The notes beneath the pieces were generated by a model, which saw only the letters and a list, made by a program, of their open reading frames with translations, was not told the origin of the DNA and searched no databases. Shown piece by piece: positions 10,860-23,765 of a stretch of DNA of 64,000 nucleotides (positions are counted from its first letter, which is position 1; every line of letters starts with the position of its first letter). Made by a program: the position numbers and the translations under genes. Source of the stretch: Pseudisothecium myosuroides (taxonomy: Eukaryota > Streptophyta > Bryopsida > Hypnales > Lembophyllaceae); contig OX637287.1 of NCBI GenBank assembly GCA_951799445.1, positions 31,266,224 through 31,330,223 of the forward strand, in the 5' to 3' direction.

Positions 10860-13033
10860 ATAAATAAAATAAAATAAAAAATCCACTTATAGCTGGAAAA
10901 GAGTGTGAGAGAGAGTTGAAACTTCAAAAGGGGGAAGTTGGCAGGGGGGTGAATGCACGGCACCTCTGCACATTCCGTCTCAACCCTTACTCAAGCCTTA
11001 CTAAAGCTTAGTAAGCTTTTTTTTTGTCTGTTGCATTTGGAGCCCTCGTTAATCCTACTTCAATGCCCCTCTAACCCACTCCCTCTTCTAAACTTAAGCT
11101 TAATCTCTCTTCTCATCAGTCTCCAGCCCTTGCCTTCACCTTTGCCTTTGTAACTTAGTGAGCCCCCTTGGTCTTCTCTTCTCTTCTCTCGCCGGTCTCT
11201 CGCAGCACTCTTGCTTCTCCTTCCCTTTCCTTTGCTTGCTTGCCCTGCCCTGCCTTCGCCATAGCCTCGCTCGGGAAGAAGCACGGCGCACTTGCGTTTT
11301 GTTTAGGAGAGAGAACGAGAGAACGAGAAGGCAAACTAAACTCGTTCCTGGTGTGACTCCGGTATCAGAAAGGCACGAGCCGCGCGGCGGAGAAACGAGC
11401 GCGCTGGAAGGTTTTGCCAAGCGGAGGCTTCAGGTAGTGCATGGATTGTGTCGATGGTTAGATCTGACGGCGCTCTGTTCAGCGCAATTTTCTATTGTTC
11501 GTTCGTTTGCGGACGTGCTGTTGCTCCTGTTTGAGTTTTTCGTTTTTCGTTTTGCTGTTGTGTGTACGGAGCGGAGTAGAGTAGAGCGGAGCGGTGCAGA
11601 GCAGGGCTGTTTCATCGCAAATTCTCGGTACTTTGTGTTAGATAGAGAGAGAGCGAGCGTGAGGAACCGCGGTTGTTGATAAGGTTGTGAGTTGCAGGTT
11701 CTTATTATTCTATTTGTTGTTTTGTTGTTGTTAGTTTCTTCGATGATGCTATTTTGTTCCTTTTTTTGGTGTGGAGAGGTGTGGTAGGGTCGTGCGTGTG
11801 TTGGTCGGAAGCTGTCTCGTGAGGTGCATTTGAGATGGTGAGTGTTAGAAACGGAGGAGTTGGAATAGGTTACACACGGGGATTGAGTGTATCCAATGAA
11901 GTCGTCTAGCCGGTTACTGCTGGGACGTATATCAAGCGTGTTGATTTTGCTTTTATTTGGTATGAACAGCAAACTGCAGAGTTAGTCATCGTTAGTATTT
12001 GGGAGTGGTGTGGCGGGGTAGCCGTGGGAGCCTTGTACACGTGGATGGATGCGATGGATGCGCTAGAGAACTTACACGACGGTTTGTGGCTTGTGGTGAC
12101 CTAATGTGCACTGTCCCGCTGGTCGGGTAGTATCTAAGTTTGTCAAGTTAATAGCGTTGTTTCTCTAACTCACTCGCCTCTCTCGCCTCTCCACCTTCGG
12201 TTGGCTCATTTGAGCTTGCTGTGGCGCTGTTTAGGGATAAAGGTAGCAGGTTAAGTAGCACCTTCACTGTTAGAGCATGAAGAAGGTGCATGAAGGGGAT
12301 TACAGCTGTGGGGATTACATTATCTCTCTCTCTCTCTTGTACGCTTAGCTCAGCAGTGCAACTAGAAACAATTTTTCAAGGGTTTGCGCACTCTTATGGC
12401 AGTGCAATCGCTTGTCTAAATTGGCTATAGTATTAGTGGTTGTTATTGCGTTTCTGTTGCTTGAGCAGGCCGGTTGCAGCTTAGAATATGATGAATGACG
12501 GACTGTCGCTGAACCTTCTGCACAAGCTTAAGTGTGGAAGCCTAATTTCTATGCTGCTGACGATATGTGGTGTGAGTGCAGATAAATGAGGTTATTCATG
12601 TGCAGCTGGGATATGGGGAGGAATCAAACGTATATATGTATATCAACAGGAAGTGCTTGTGAAATATCTTCCAGAGGTCTATCCGTGATTTGACGAATTA
12701 CACTGATATGCTTGGGAAGCAATTAGTTTTTCCGTCTTTGTAAAACGACTTCGGCCATGTGCGAGTGTGCCAGTGCTGTCCTGAACGAAGAACGGCAAAG
12801 GGTATACGTTGAACAATGCGCCTAGCTGGTGCAGAATGGCTGCTTAGTTGATTGGAAGCGACTGCAAATTCTGTAAATTTGTGGGTATATTTCTGTGAAG
12901 TTGACTATGGATGAGGTGGCAATTATATTTACACGGAGGACGGCTTGGTATGAACTTTGTTATCGGTCCTTATGAGGCAGGGGATAATGTAACTGACATT
13001 TTAAATCAGACGGGAAAGAGAAAGTGAGGCAAA
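10860..13033 (+). promoter_or_regulatory. Promoter and long 5' leader of the YY1-type gene
   Basis: GC content rises sharply here and pyrimidine tracts (CTTCTCTTCTCTTCTCTC-like, about 11170-11190) precede the gene. The interval before the ATG at 13034 is almost 2 kb and contains many upstream ATGs. A leader intron is possible: CAG|GTAGTG at 11433/11434 is a good donor and GAGCAG|GCC near 12468 a possible acceptor. The exact transcription start cannot be set from sequence alone. Open frames here (for example 11158-11679) lack any known domain. Confidence 0.55.
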
Positions 13034-16000
13034 ATGGAACCTTCAGGCCAAGTTTCTAGTGGTTTGGACGGAGAACTGGACGGAGAAAATTGTTTGAAAG
13101 AGATAGCTAACAACTATATCGAAGACGAAGATATTGATAATTCTAGTGGCGACGAAATAGGTGTTGCCAGGGAGAACGGCATTGCTTTCTCACCGCATAC
13201 TTTTCATGGGCGTGATGGTAGGCATGTTTTGGTCGAGAACGGCGCCGAGGACTGTAGGGATAGTGCTAGTGATGATGATCGAAACATTGTCTCCGATGAC
13301 AGCTCAGGGGAAGAGGATTCTGGTGAGCCTTCAGGGAAGGATGAGGAGCAGGATGGAGACGATGAAGACGAAGAGGGTGAGGAAGAGGTAGAAGAGCGGG
13401 GGGGAAATCATGGGATGCCAGTTCCTGGGAGAAGAGAAACATGCATTACCGATCATGTTTTTGCGAATAATTCTAGCAGAGAGCATGGTGAACTGGTTGG
13501 CAATGATAGTGGGAAGGAGGAGGTTGATACTGTAGATGGTCTTCAGAATGGTCTTGAAGTAGCAGAGAAGAGTCCTACCGAGAGCGAGAGCGGTCCTCAA
13601 ACTGGAGGGACTCAGGCTGGCCCAGTTTTGCGTAGGAGAAGAGGACGTCCATTAAAATCAAGTGATCGGAAATCAAACATACGAGCCGCTCCGATCACCC
13701 CTAAGCTTGAAGAACCTAGAGTTGTGCGGGTAAATCGTGGTGTTAAGCGACGATTCCCTGGTATTACTCTTCCTCCTGGACCTTTGATAATTATCTTAAC
13801 ACGTCGTTCTTGACTTTATTCGCCATGGCTATTGTTCTTCGTCTCCATTTAGAATGAAACCTTAGTGTAATTTTACGTCACCTATTCTGATAGCAGAACT
13901 GACGATTCTTAGTAGGGCACTTTAGCTATTGTTGTAATGCGGAATTCCTGCAGTTAATGGCACAGTTGTTAAGAGCGTTCAATTAAACCTGGTCTCTAAT
14001 ATCAGTCTAGGTGACGTAGTTAGCTTGACAACATATGGTGCTCAAGTTAGTTTTTGCCCAGAAGTTGGTTTGCAATTGAATTAGCGATGGAAGCTTGCTT
14101 CCGAGGCGGTTGGGAGGATTTCAAACCCTTCGATCATGCAGATTGTCTTGTGAATGAACGTATGGGGCCGAAGTACTGGAGCTGTGCAACCCTATAACAT
14201 TCAGTATATTACCAATTGCCGAAAGTCATCTTCTAGGTTTTGGGAGGCTGCAGGTGATGAGTCGGAAGACAGCTTACCCAAACGAATCCGTGTGAGGAGT
14301 ATTGCTAGCGTATGTGGAGACTTTTCACAGCCAGTTAAAGGTATTTTGTTCATTTAAAATTTTTAACTGCCTTCTGCTAAGAGCATTGTTGTCGATTATT
14401 TTGTATTTATTGTCTGGAACCTGATGCACTGAAAGCATGTTCGTAGATTTTATGGCAAAGACGTGAATTAGGTAAGCAGGTTACTTGAACATTTCACATC
14501 TGAAGGTGAGATACATTTGATGCGATTTGTACTAATTTTCATTGCTCTGGTGTTGTAGGAGAGGATCTCAGTATGGATGAATCTCATGAAGCTACTCCGG
14601 CAAGAAAGCGAGGCAGGCCTAGAAAAAGTGACGGAGGCCAGATTGTTGTGAAGATGGATGAAGCTGAGATTTCATCAGTACCCAGTACTGGGAAAAGGAA
14701 GATGGTTGAGTCTGTCCTGGATTCAGACAACTTGAAACGCCCTTGTAATGCAAGAAATGGTACGTGCATGGTTATTCATTTTTGAAAATGTTACGGTACT
14801 TGATTCGTTCGCCTTCTTGAAGAAATGCTCACGCCTACGTACATTTTCTGGCCTTTTGATGATGACGGCCTGGCGAGGGGTTACTCATGACGATTTATCA
14901 CAATCTTGGAAGTGCCTTAGAGAGATGCCTTTGCAGTGTCCAATTTTCTACCGAACATTCTCAACGTGGTCGCATGTCAAGGGTACATCGGTCCTTGTAT
15001 TTTGCATTTACTTTTGTTGTTTTGTCTAATGACATGGCAATTGCAAAACAGGCCCAGTATTTGCCTGCAATGCTGAAGGGTGCAAGAAACGGTTCGAGGA
15101 GGCTTCCGATTTATATGTCCATGCTCGAGTCCACGGGGATAGACCATATGTTTGCCATTATGAAGGTTGCATCAAGGTGGTTACCTTGAATTCTGACTCC
15201 GTCGCGATTGCTGCTTCTGAGACTAGGTTTATAGATTGGTTTTGTACGGTCATCTGTCACTCGTATTCTCTTCTAGGGCTTGTAAATGCTTCTCACCATG
15301 AATTCCGAGTGATTGTGGAAGTATTCGCCTTTGTAGCTTTCAAGGCTGTGTCTAATCAATGTTGGGAGTTGATAGAGTTATAATAAGCAAGTTCTTGTCT
15401 TTGCCTTGTTGCTTGTCCTGGGTTGTGTCGAGGTACTTAGCCTGCACTCTTTAGCTTGGTGCTTGATTACAGACTTTGTGGAAGGAGGTTGCATCTTTTC
15501 CGCTTTTTTAAATAATCTCTTGACTGAAAGGAAGGATTTTCTTGAAGTATCTTGATTTTGATAACTTGAGACGTGAATCAATCCACTGGTGTCATTATGA
15601 AGAAACTTATATTCTAAGCATAAGCCCACATAATCTCTGCGCTCTATGTATCCCGTCTTTATGAAACGGCAAGTATTTTCTCATGTACAAAGAATATCTT
15701 GCTGATGTTCTTGTTCACAACTCTTAAGTTCTATCTAATGATTCTTTGGCGGAGGCTGTATTCTGACGTGGTGTTGGTTTGAGTAGAGCTTCTCGGAGAG
15801 ATCAAAGCTCAAGCGTCACTTCCTGATTCATACAGGCGAGAAACCTTTTTTATGTATGTATGAAGGCTGTGGCAAGGTAATCTTCTCTACATGTTCTAAT
15901 ATCATGCTGATTTCCAGTTTTGAAGCTAGGTACCATGAAAACGTCATGGCTGCCATTCTTTGTGCATATCTCACACTTGAATATGGGGATTTTCGGGTAT

Positions 16001-17761
16001 GTACGTTCTCACTGGTTGTCCATTTGTCTTGTGATGAAATACAGGCATTTTCATTGGATTTTAATCTACGGTCGCATATGAAGACTCATACAGGTGACTA
16101 CCATGAGTGTCCTTATGATGGGTGTGATAAGAGATACTGTCAGGAATACAAACTGAGGGCTCATGTTGCCAAGGAGCATATCAAACCGGTTAGAGGCGCT
16201 AAGAAATCAGCTAAGGTTGTTGGCAAGAATGTCCGCGGTAAGAGACTGCTTCTCGTCCTTGTACTTCCACCTCCTGCAGAAGTTTGTGCACCCAATCTAG
16301 TTACCACGAAATATCCAAACAGATTACAGAGAAAATCATGCTTAAAACTAGGGTGTTTCTCTCCTATTTTCTAACGAATCCTGTTAGGATTGAGTTCGTT
16401 TTTCTTCTTTAATGAATTGACTCGGAAGTTCAGGTACAAATGGTTCAAAAGCTGGAGATGTAGCAGCTGCAAAGAAACGAGAAACCCTTTCTGCTCTGCT
16501 GACGAAACGCTCAAAGCTCGCTTCAGTGAAAGAGGAGAGGATTAGCAGAATTAACGATCTCGACCAGGAGAAGCACAGGGAAGTTAGTGAACTGGCTCGC
16601 ATTGAGCAAGATCTAAAGAAATTGGACCGAGAACTACGGCAACTAGAGGATGGCCATGCGGTTTCTCCTGCTCTTTCTCTTTCCGAGGAAGAGGACGCAG
16701 ATGATGAGGAAGAAGAGGAAGAGGAAGGAGAGGATCCTTCTCCGTCTAACGGAGATACCAGTTCTTCTGGTGAGCAACAAAGCCGACTAGAATACACGGC
16801 TATGGGAGAAGGGAAAGATGTAGTCATGTTCGCTCACAAGCTTCCCACCGCAGATCAGGGTGCTAGGTTGGTTAAGCCGTTGGGAGTAAGACACCCTGAT
16901 TCGCAACAGGAGCCAAGCACTAGTATAACACCGCATTTGTGGATACAAGGTCATCCTCCTCATCACGGTCACCTTGCCCAGCTTCCCGGTTTGAGACCAT
17001 ATCTGAGGTCTCGACGCCCAACAGTACCAGTCATGGCAAAACCCATTCACCCCAGCTCTTCTGGGGATAAAGACAGGAGTTTTCAGCAGAAGCGTATCAA
17101 TGGAGAAATGTGGTCACAGGGTGAGAGCAGTGACAGTGGGTTAGGAAAGCCGAATGGAGGAGTTGAAAAGTTATCTGGAGGTTCAGTGGAAGGAGGTTCT
17201 GGGAAATCAAGGGTGAACGCTGTTAAGAACCCCGCTGCAGCAGGTAGGGGTATTGGAAAGCCTAATGCCAACACCCTGACAAAAGAAACCCCTTTTTCTG
17301 TACGTAGTACAGAAGGAGAGAATGGAAAGATGGATCAGAAGCCACAAAAGCGGGAGAAAGACCAGGCAAAGGCGCCCAAACAGCAGATTGGTCGACCAGC
17401 GTCTTCTGAACCGCCAGTGTTTGTGTCCATGAATCCCATACTTTTATCCAGTGACCATCGGTTTTCTCCAACAGATGCCAGGTTTCTATCAAACGAGGGT
17501 TTCCCGTCCATGGCGCAAGGTTTACTGCGAGATCGCTTGCAAGTGAAAGAAGTAGTCAAAACTTTCCCAGGGCAACCGAAGGAAAAGGTGTATCGTTCAA
17601 TGAACGAGGTTTTGCATTCCTCAGCCGATCAGGGATACTCAGCTTGTTCGGGATTGAACGACGGATTATTTGTGGGTGACCAGGCTCCCTCAGAACAGAG
17701 CTTTGAGCCCTCCGCCGCGCAGTTATTTACCTACCATGAGCAACCTCGCTTAGAGGACTAA
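13034..17761 (+). CDS. YY1-type C2H2 zinc-finger transcription factor with two AT-hooks (7 coding exons, 916 aa)
   Basis: Exons read 13034-13760, 14254-14340, 14559-14759, 15052-15176, 15787-15876, 16045-16237 and 16434-17761. All junctions are GT-AG and phases agree. The protein begins with an acidic region, followed by AT-hook RRRRGRP (about 200-206) and a second hook RKRGRPRK (about 287-294). Four C2H2 fingers follow (about 344-366, 373-395, 403-425, 432-455), each CX4CX12HX3-4H. The third reads AFSLDFNLRSHMKTH, the YY1 signature as I know it from plant YY1. After this come a charged heptad-rich stretch (about 506-546), an acidic run and a long Ser/Gly-rich tail. Plant YY1 is a nuclear DNA-binding regulator linked to ABA responses and Mediator. 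At 916 aa it is over twice the length of the Arabidopsis protein; the extra length lies in the N-terminal AT-hook part and the tail. ATG 13034 is the start of the open frame containing the acidic region. Confidence 0.88.
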
Positions 17762-19560
17762 CTAGACCGCGGCTTTTAACATGTGCACTGCTTACTGCAA
17801 TTTTCCCCTGTAGTGCGTTGCAGAGTCGAGCAGGAGCTATCTATGACTTGCTGACCTTGCACACTTGAATTTTGTGCGGGCTTTCAAAGTTGATTCATCG
17901 AAATGGCCCTCAATGTGTGACTTCAAGGGAAGATCCGATGAGCTTGAGCAGCGTTCGGCTGAAACTCGACATTCGGAATGGCGAGGAAGAAGACGAGCTG
18001 AAGACTTATTCCATCCCAACGTTTCGCCTTGGCAACCATGTCTACGCGGGCGAGTACCATTTGAGATTTGTTGGTTGTGGTTGTGAGAAAGTAGATACTC
18101 GTTGACTTTCCATTTCATTCACGATCCATTAGAAGCCTGCTATGCCGTTGCCTTAGAAGGCTACAATGCCGAGAGTGGATGATTCTGAAGCCGGAGAAAG
18201 AATAGTAGTATCCATGCTCTGCGAAGCTGGAGGGTATCACGTACCATGACATCTGCTCAGATGAGGTTCAGATTTGAGCAAGATTACTGGCAACAATCAG
18301 GCGTCTGGACGTGGGGCCTCTACGGAAAGTGAAGTGGACGCTTTGTGCCCCGCTGATTGACAACAGGTAGTCGGACTGGTGGTTGCTTGCTGCTACCAGG
18401 AACTTATGGAAGTGGTTCATTTGTAGATGTAAAGTTATTTCTGGTCGCTCCCAGACGCTTGTACTCGATCCATCCAGTTCTGATTGGACTTTGCACGTAT
18501 TTAAACTTTTGCTTCAAAGGCTCTGAGGATTCAGGTGAGATCACCGAAAACTCCTGGAGACGAACGCTGAAACGAACGCTGGCCGTTGTCTATAGAGTTG
18601 ATAATTATACTTATTAAGTTATATTTTGGGTGTCTTGGGAGAAAGTCCGTTGAAGCGCCTCTGCAAACCACCGATTTCCTACGCAGAAGTGAAAGATTGA
18701 ATCGCAAAACCGCAACTGCTAAGGTGACATGCTTTAACCCATTGCTTTTGCTTCTTTGGCACATGGCACATCGCGTTTGGAAACGAGGCTGGGAGGGTCC
18801 AGAGTCTTCACTGTCTGATATCTCGATTTAGTGTAGATTTTCAACATGATGTTCCTGATTTCATCCTGGATGAGATCTTGGACCTCGCAGCTCGTAACAG
18901 GTTGGTAATCTGGTACGTAAACCTTGATCAAAATTAATCTATTTTCATTTGATTAAGCCAGATTCTGATGTTGAGCTATCCACCAGTGCCCTGAATTCTA
19001 CTTCATTTCCCATCTTGGAAGTCTGCATCGCATGAGATGGGTTCTGGCATTAAGGTGGGCATGTGGTACTTGGAAATAGGTTGCTGGGATCGTGTAGCTA
19101 TTAAAGTTCACCCTTATCAATAAGAGTGTAGTGAGGTTCTGTATGGGAATCCAAGCATGCACAGTCCATGGCTTTGATTCGCACTATTCCCAAGAATTTT
19201 CGCAACTAGCTGCTTTGGGGCAATGTTCACGAAGTTAGCTGCATCTTCCTTACAGTGCATAAGTTAGGAGTCATTCTTGCATTTTATGACGTCCACTTCC
19301 TTGGGAACCTATAATGGGCAGTGAAACATCAACATTCTACTTCAAGGAAGGAACTCCGGTCCTTTTCGGGGTGGAGACAATTGAGTAAGTTTGTGTAGAA
19401 ACCTGAGAACGAAATTCAGCAGGGTGATGTGGGGCTCATGCCAAGAAAGGTATTTTAAGCACAAATATGGAGGAAATCATGAAAATCATGAAGAAATCAG
19501 TATCGACTAAACCACTTCAGTTTGTATGGTGTCCATGTCTCTTCAGGGTCTTCAATGTAG
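17762..19560 (+). other. YY1 3' flank, conserved in the duplicated block
   Basis: Downstream of the stop codon about 1.8 kb aligns, with substitutions and indels, to 46400-48120 next to the truncated YY1 copy. The first part is probably 3' UTR; the polyadenylation site cannot be fixed. Open frames in this interval differ between the two copies in frame and length, so they are not treated as genes. Confidence 0.65.
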
Positions 19561-20052
19561 AAACTTGCTTCATGTTTATGATCCCAATTTGTCATTCCCT
19601 CTTTCACGTATTCTTTGAAAATTCACTTGGGTGAGTATTGGGAATATTGCACGGTCCTTTGCCTTGTTAAAGTATCTCAAACTATTACCGCCTAAATTTC
19701 TGATTTGAATGCCTTGGAGAGATGTTGGAGAGATGTTTACAAGGGGCACTTATTTTTCATTGATATGTGGTATTCACAAAGTCAATTCAAGTGGATTTAC
19801 ATTTTTTCATTAGGAATCAAAAACTTGATGAATTTTCAAAGTAGAATGCTTTGAAACTACAAAATTGTTCAAATGTGCCACTGATCTTAAAGCGCCATCT
19901 TTAGTGTGTGTACATCTCCAAAATCAGTTACGTATCTCTATGAAAGAAACGCTTTTAGAACAAAACTTTGCTCCTTCATAACTTCTGCATACAATACCCA
20001 ATTGTCGCGTTCTTTGGTGCGTTGGAACCTCCTTTCCCTTGCCAATAAGAAT
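19561..20052. other. Intergenic DNA
   Basis: AT-rich spacer between the YY1 flank and the next TIR element. Nothing recognisable is seen. Confidence 0.45.
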
Positions 20053-20559
20053 ATCATTAGAAGAAATATGAACCCTCGGGAGGGCTGTGAGTTCCCGGGC
20101 AGCAGGGAATGCTGTCCAGAAAAACGAAATTTTTTTTTTGCAAAATAAATAAATATATATATATATATGCGAACGGGGGGCCTGATCAGGCCAGCGAACT
20201 TGGGACAGTTCAATAAAATAATTTTAAAAATATTAAAATAATATTAATATTAAAATAAATACGAAATTTCAAAATTCTGAAATTTGATGTGGCCGAAATT
20301 ATCCTTGTCAACCAGAATCATTATTTTTTATTTTATTTTATTTTATTATATATATATATATATATATATAAATATTTTTAAAAATTCTAAATTTTTTAAA
20401 AATTAAATTTTTTTAATTTTTATTGTGGCCACTATTCTTCAATGATGATGAATAGTGGCCATTGTCCCTTAAAGGGAATGTGAGTTCCATTGCGGGGAAC
20501 TCACAGCCCCTTTGCAAAGGGAAAGAGCCCTCTTGAAGGCTCAAATTTTTTCTAATGAT
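20053..20559. mobile_element. TIR element, 507 bp, AAGAAT duplication
   Basis: The left end ATCATTAGAAGAAATATGAA and right end (complement of ATCATTAGAAAAAATTTGAG) are inverted over more than 30 bp, each followed by a 'GAGGGCT' block. The 6-bp direct repeat AAGAAT flanks the element (20047-20052 and 20560-20565). The core is extremely AT-rich with TA dinucleotide runs at 20153-20167 and 20346-20370. No coding frame; superfamily not assigned. Confidence 0.65.
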
Positions 20560-20916
20560 AAGAATTTGAACAGTCTAATAGTAGTAATTAGGCACAGTAG
20601 CAATTAGCGGCGGTTTTGGGATTCCTACCTTATGTAGGTATGGGTCATCGACATCTAAAACTGAATGAAATGTACATCAAAACCAACTTTCTTTGATCTT
20701 GTATTACCTACGATAAATACTTAAAAAACAATTTTCAAATGAATGTCCTTGTGCAGGTATAGGCCATTGACACCAAAAACCAAATCAAATGCACATCAAA
20801 TTCATTCTAAACCATCTTATATGATCTTGTATCACCATTTAAAAGGCAGTTTTTAAATAAATGAGAATTTCAATCTAAAATTGTGGAACTCAAGTTTTAA
20901 TTTATGAAATGCTTAA

Positions 20917-21509
20917 CCCCTTAGAGACCATGGGATAGTTTAGATTTCGAAGACTGTGAAGATGTATCATGGTATGTAATTTAGAATAATAATTTAATGA
21001 TGATTTTCAAACAAAAATTATAAAATATGATTTATAAATTAAAATAATAATTTAATGATGAATTTCAAACAAAAGCCGTAAAATATGGTCTATAAATTAG
21101 ATCAATTGCTATACTAACTTCTATTCTTCAAAAGAATTTAAAACCATAAATTGAGAGTCCTTTTTTTCATTGATAATAGATTGAATATTTGTAATTTTCA
21201 TAAGTTTTTTTTTCTTTGAATTCAAAATGTTAGGATGTAATTATAGTGATTTTTTAGATTTTTATTTTAGTTGTTTTGAAGGGTCATTTCTTGAAGTGAA
21301 AAAACTATATTTTGAGGTTATATATTTATATCCCTTGAACTATAGAAGATTTGCAATAAAAATTTGTACAAACTCATATTGTACAAATATAAAGAATTGA
21401 CATAAGAATCTACAAATATTTAGATGAATGAAAAACAAAGATTACATGTGTTTGAAAGATGTTTTTGTTCATCTGTTGTTCAAAATATGAACTTTGGTCC
21501 TTTAGGGGG
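20917..21509. mobile_element. TTAA-family TIR element, diverged copy (about 593 bp)
   Basis: The left end is TTAA then CCCCTTAGAGACCATGG. The right end is TTTGGTCCTTTAGGGG followed by GTTCAA. The right TTAA has decayed. Interior text around 20930-21170 resembles 43611-43830 (both contain 'AGAATAATAATTTAATGATG'). It is non-coding. Confidence 0.65.
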
Positions 21510-23139
21510 TTCAACACAATTAGTTATACTAATTAGATCTATTGAAGTGGTAAAGGTGCATTAGTTGTCTTCCATTTGTATTACTCACCTATTAGTTTTA
21601 ATATTTTATTGTCACCTTAGTTTGAATAAAGGTTGACATGAGATGCTTTTTAAAGTAGCAAACTAGATTATGAACGGAAAAAGGGTGCATTTCTTTGAAA
21701 GCATGCCATTTCGCCCTTTGTTAATCCCAAAAATATCAATTAAGTGTCCACGTGAGGTGACTTGCGATATAAAATGTTGACTCTTAGGGGAGTATATAAA
21801 CATCAATTTTCATGTTAAATGAAAATAAAGCAAACTATTGCATCTTCTTTTAAATATTAATACACAATTTTGATTATAAAAAATTCTATAACTTAGACAA
21901 TGTCTAATAGAAATGTATACCATTTTTGTACACAATCTAGTTGAAGATATGCAAACAAAAGAAAATTTACTCTAAATTTTTTTAATAATGTTTCTAAAAA
22001 AGAAATATATGGTGGAAAGAATACTTGATGGAAGTTTACTAATACTAAATTGCTAAAAGCTTTGCAATAAGATTGAAAAGCAATCAATTCCAAAAGCCAA
22101 AATGTTGTAATGCATGAGCAAATGAAATAAATGTGTGTTCGTGTTCTTTCAATATTTAATTTATTTTGACTCTGAAAAATGTAAATCATTTTCAATGGAG
22201 ACATTTTAAATCTATTGCATTGCAATCAAATCATTTTAAAATAGAAAATTCTTCAATGTCATGTCAAAGTAATGAGATTTTAGACATTGACATTGAAGTA
22301 ATTCATTATGTCTATTTATCTGCTGCATAGATTCACATTAAAAACTCAAAATTTCCTCATTTATACTTACAATAATATCTAAAATTATAAATTATAAGAT
22401 ATTATAATAAAATTATCCATAAATCCTAATACAATAATCCCTATAAATTTGTGGATTCTTAAATCCATGGGCTTCATTGAGTTCATTCTTTGGCGTCAAA
22501 AAGCATGACATATTTGAACCCTAAATGTCCAAGGCACCATCTTTTGATGTCAACTAAACTTTAAAGTTAAATAAAATCTTAATGAAGTATTATTTGTAGT
22601 ATTTTATTTTTCAAGTAAAAATCCTTTGAAGTCTATTTTTAAACATCAAAAATCTTATTCTAAAAAAGTTATTTATGATTCTTCTGTGGAAGATTTTGTT
22701 CAAGGGTGCAAATCTTGATTTTTTAGTGTTAGAGGCTCTTAAGGATGAGCTAGATACACTAGAATTTAGGAGTAAATCACATTGAAAAATCATTAAAAAA
22801 AATTGTAGTGTAGATTTTGAGAAGCTATAAATTGATTGTGGCTATTCATAATATGTCCTTTACCCTCATGTTTTTTTCATGACCATAATTTTAGATTTGG
22901 CATGTAAAAAGAGGATTGAAAGACTTCAAATCATTTTTATAGTTTTAATACCCTCTTGATCAAACATTTTGATTTTTGAATTCATAAGTGAAATTGTTGT
23001 GTTTTCTTTTCCTATGTGATCCATAACACCCCTAGTTTGAATTTATATGGTTATAATGATAAAAGAAATTGATAAAACTTATCAAAACTTGATGTGATCA
23101 AATAGTGCATGCAATTAGCAAGATCCTTTGACCATGGTC
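21510..23139. other. AT-rich intergenic DNA
   Basis: About 1.6 kb without a convincing gene, RNA or complete transposon. A possible decayed TIR end of the TTAA family ('GAACCCTAAATGTCCAAGG') lies near 22515. Confidence 0.45.
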
Positions 23140-23149
23140 ACGACAATTG

Positions 23150-23765
23150 AGTCTTTCCACACAAAAAAGACCAAAAACTTCTCCACTAAGGACAAAGTGG
23201 AGATTTGCTACACATCTTGCGAGATACTATTGCTAAAAATGGTCAAAGATTAGAATCATTTTGGCATCACGTTTTTGCTCATTACAATTGTTGTAGGCCA
23301 ATGTAACGAGTAGCCTACCAAATCCCTAATGATTAAGTGGAGGTCAGTTAAGTATGACCTTCAAAAGTTCATCTCTCTCCAATCATGCATATTAGTGTAT
23401 ATAATTGGATACTTCTTTGACCCAACCATTGCAAAGTGCGTTGAAGTTGTACAAGGTATTTAAAACATCCACAATAATAATCCTTTGTCTTCCATTGTTG
23501 TTTGATTTTCAAAGAGTTGATGTTGGATAGAAATACACAAGGGGAAGGTATACTGCAAGTTGGCGGGTGCAAAATATCATCAGTGCAAAGATAAGAGATT
23601 GTTGTAGTTGTGCTTAAAGAGTAGGAAGTGAAAAAAGGTGAAAGCGCTCTAGTTTTGGAGGATGAAGAGGAGCTTGCCACCTTGCTAGAAATAGACCAGG
23701 CTTGAGCGAGAGCAAAGAAGCGTGGTTGCTTGATTGGCAATAAACTTGCCAAAGAAAAACAATGA
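23150..23765 (+). pseudogene. Relic of a SANT/NAM-associated (transposon-ORF-like) protein
   Basis: Successive plus-strand frames resemble the plant SANT-like/NAM-associated protein family in order. First is KNFSTKDKVEICYTSCEI (about 23169-23222). Next comes ESFWHHVFAHYN in another frame, then SLMIKWRSVKYDLQKF, and near the end RGCLIGNKLAKEKQ, which resembles the RPxGxKxAK motif. Stops and frame changes separate the pieces, so no product can be made. Such genes occur as GST-T3-like proteins and as companion ORFs of Harbinger elements. The assignment rests on my memory of the motifs. Confidence 0.45.

Noticed and set aside
11158..11679. 173-residue plus-strand open frame upstream of YY1
   Set aside because: It lies in the GC-rich leader, overlaps frames on both strands, begins at a non-ATG codon (GTG), and has no recognisable domain; composition alone explains its length.
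11430..11972. 180-residue minus-strand open frame in the same leader
   Set aside because: Antisense to the leader, low-complexity Ser/Thr/Asn-rich, no domain and no splice context.
16384..16827. Minus-strand frame with a poly-serine run
   Set aside because: Mirror image of the acidic Glu/Asp-rich stretch of the YY1 last exon.
18357..18831. Short frames downstream of YY1 (and 47028-47457 in block B)
   Set aside because: Although the DNA is conserved by duplication, the frames are broken differently in each copy, so selection on a protein is not supported.
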